Under the pieces are notes generated by a model that was not told the origin of the DNA, did no database searches, and was given only the letters and a program-made list of their open reading frames with translations. Positions 63,668-64,000 of a stretch of DNA of 64,000 bases are shown here, piece by piece. The DNA comes from Aquipuribacter hungaricus (GTDB taxonomy: Bacteria > Actinomycetota > Actinomycetes > Actinomycetales > JBBAYJ01). Location of the stretch: NCBI RefSeq assembly GCF_042663885.1, contig NZ_JBHSXV010000001.1. One strand, written 5' to 3'. Numbering within the stretch: the stretch's first letter is position 1; every line of letters begins with the position of its first letter. The position numbers and the translations under genes were made by a program.

Positions 63668-64000
63668 TCAGCCGACGCGGTGCAGCCAGCGGACCTGCGC
63701 GTCGTCGCCGGCGTGGCGGAACGGCTCGAGCTCTCGGTCCCAGGCCTCGCCCAGCGCCAGCTCCAGCCGGCGCCGCACCTCCGCCGGGTCGCCCAGGGCG
63801 AGCGCGGCCCGCACCCGGTCCTCCGGCACCACGGTGTTGCCGTGGACGTCGACGACCGCGTGGAACAGCCCCAGGTCGGGGACGTGGCTGAACCGGGCGC
63901 CGTCGACTCCGCGGCTCGGCTCCTCGGTCACCTCGTAGCGCAGGTCGGCCCAGCCGCGCAGCGCGCTCGCCAGACGTGCCCCTGTGCCCTGCTCACCCTG
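63668..64000 (-). CDS. DUF3145 protein (partial)
   Basis: The C-terminal 110 residues; the start lies beyond the window. TGARLASALRGWADLRYEV, HVPDLGLFHAVVDVHGNTVV, ALALGDPAEVRRRLELALGE and the ending FRHAGDDAQVRWLHRVG match DUF3145, an actinobacterial family usually found next to the fab operon, as here. Function unknown; no membrane segments in the visible part. Confidence 0.88.
   Translation of the reverse strand, partial: QGEQGTGARLASALRGWADLRYEVTEEPSRGVDGARFSHVPDLGLFHAVVDVHGNTVVPEDRVRAALALGDPAEVRRRLELALGEAWDRELEPFRHAGDDAQVRWLHRVG

Overview
The window reads as chromosome of a very GC-rich actinobacterium (about three quarters G+C by eye, frequent GTG starts, many GTGA start/stop overlaps). 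Lineage markers agree: an adenylylatable glutamine synthetase with GlnE and GlnA2, a mycothiol-dependent DinB-like enzyme, an F420-dependent oxidoreductase, a homodimeric pyruvate dehydrogenase E1, DUF3052, DUF4191 and DUF3145 proteins, a polyphosphate glucokinase, and a PucR-type regulator in front of fabD-fabH-acpP-fabF. The fab/aceE/DUF3145 arrangement suggests Micrococcales or a near relative; this is inference, and no species is claimed.

Layout. 0-3 kb: tail of a membrane-anchored protein, an XRE regulator/Ser-Thr kinase pair, DUF4191 and RDD proteins. 3-5 kb: glnA1 behind a four-half-site GlnR-like operator. 5-13 kb: small metabolic genes, two GH43 glycosidases, DUF3105, an SGNH hydrolase, MOSC and Rieske proteins. 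13-21 kb: ACC deaminase, acyl-CoA ligase, YjbQ, a GAF-EAL protein, a secreted 5'-nucleotidase and a class F sortase. 21-28 kb: glnE-glnA2, nadE, panB. 28-34 kb: ArsR-SRPBCC pair, an array of 52-bp repeats, F420 oxidoreductase, map-ppgK-DUF3467. 34-43 kb: frameshifted acyl-CoA dehydrogenase-like gene, PAS-GGDEF-EAL protein, frameshifted M3 peptidase, acyltransferase, secreted GH43 with two carbohydrate-binding-like modules. 43-51 kb: small exported/membrane proteins, rnpB, ppk2, YihY, RNase H-phosphatase, zinc-ribbon and Nif3 proteins, tRNA-Val. 51-64 kb: AhpE, DUF3052, aceE, then the fatty-acid cluster fasR-like-fabD-fabH-acpP-fabF-accD, GNAT, a frameshifted YbaK-like gene, a second copy of the 52-bp repeat, and DUF3145.

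How the genes fit together. The strongest functional groups are nitrogen assimilation (GlnA1 with its adenylylation tyrosine, GlnA2 without it, GlnE), acetyl-CoA to fatty-acid flow (AceE and a carboxyltransferase feeding FabD/FabH/AcpP/FabF), and polyphosphate use (PPK2, PpgK).

Points worth a second look: a repeat family with exactly 52-bp period at two intergenic loci 34 kb apart; fourteen genes with a TANNNT hexamer 5-8 nt before the start codon, suggesting widespread leaderless transcription; a FabD fused to a lipoyl/biotinyl-like domain without the carrier lysine; and four genes each broken by one missing base, which may be assembly errors.
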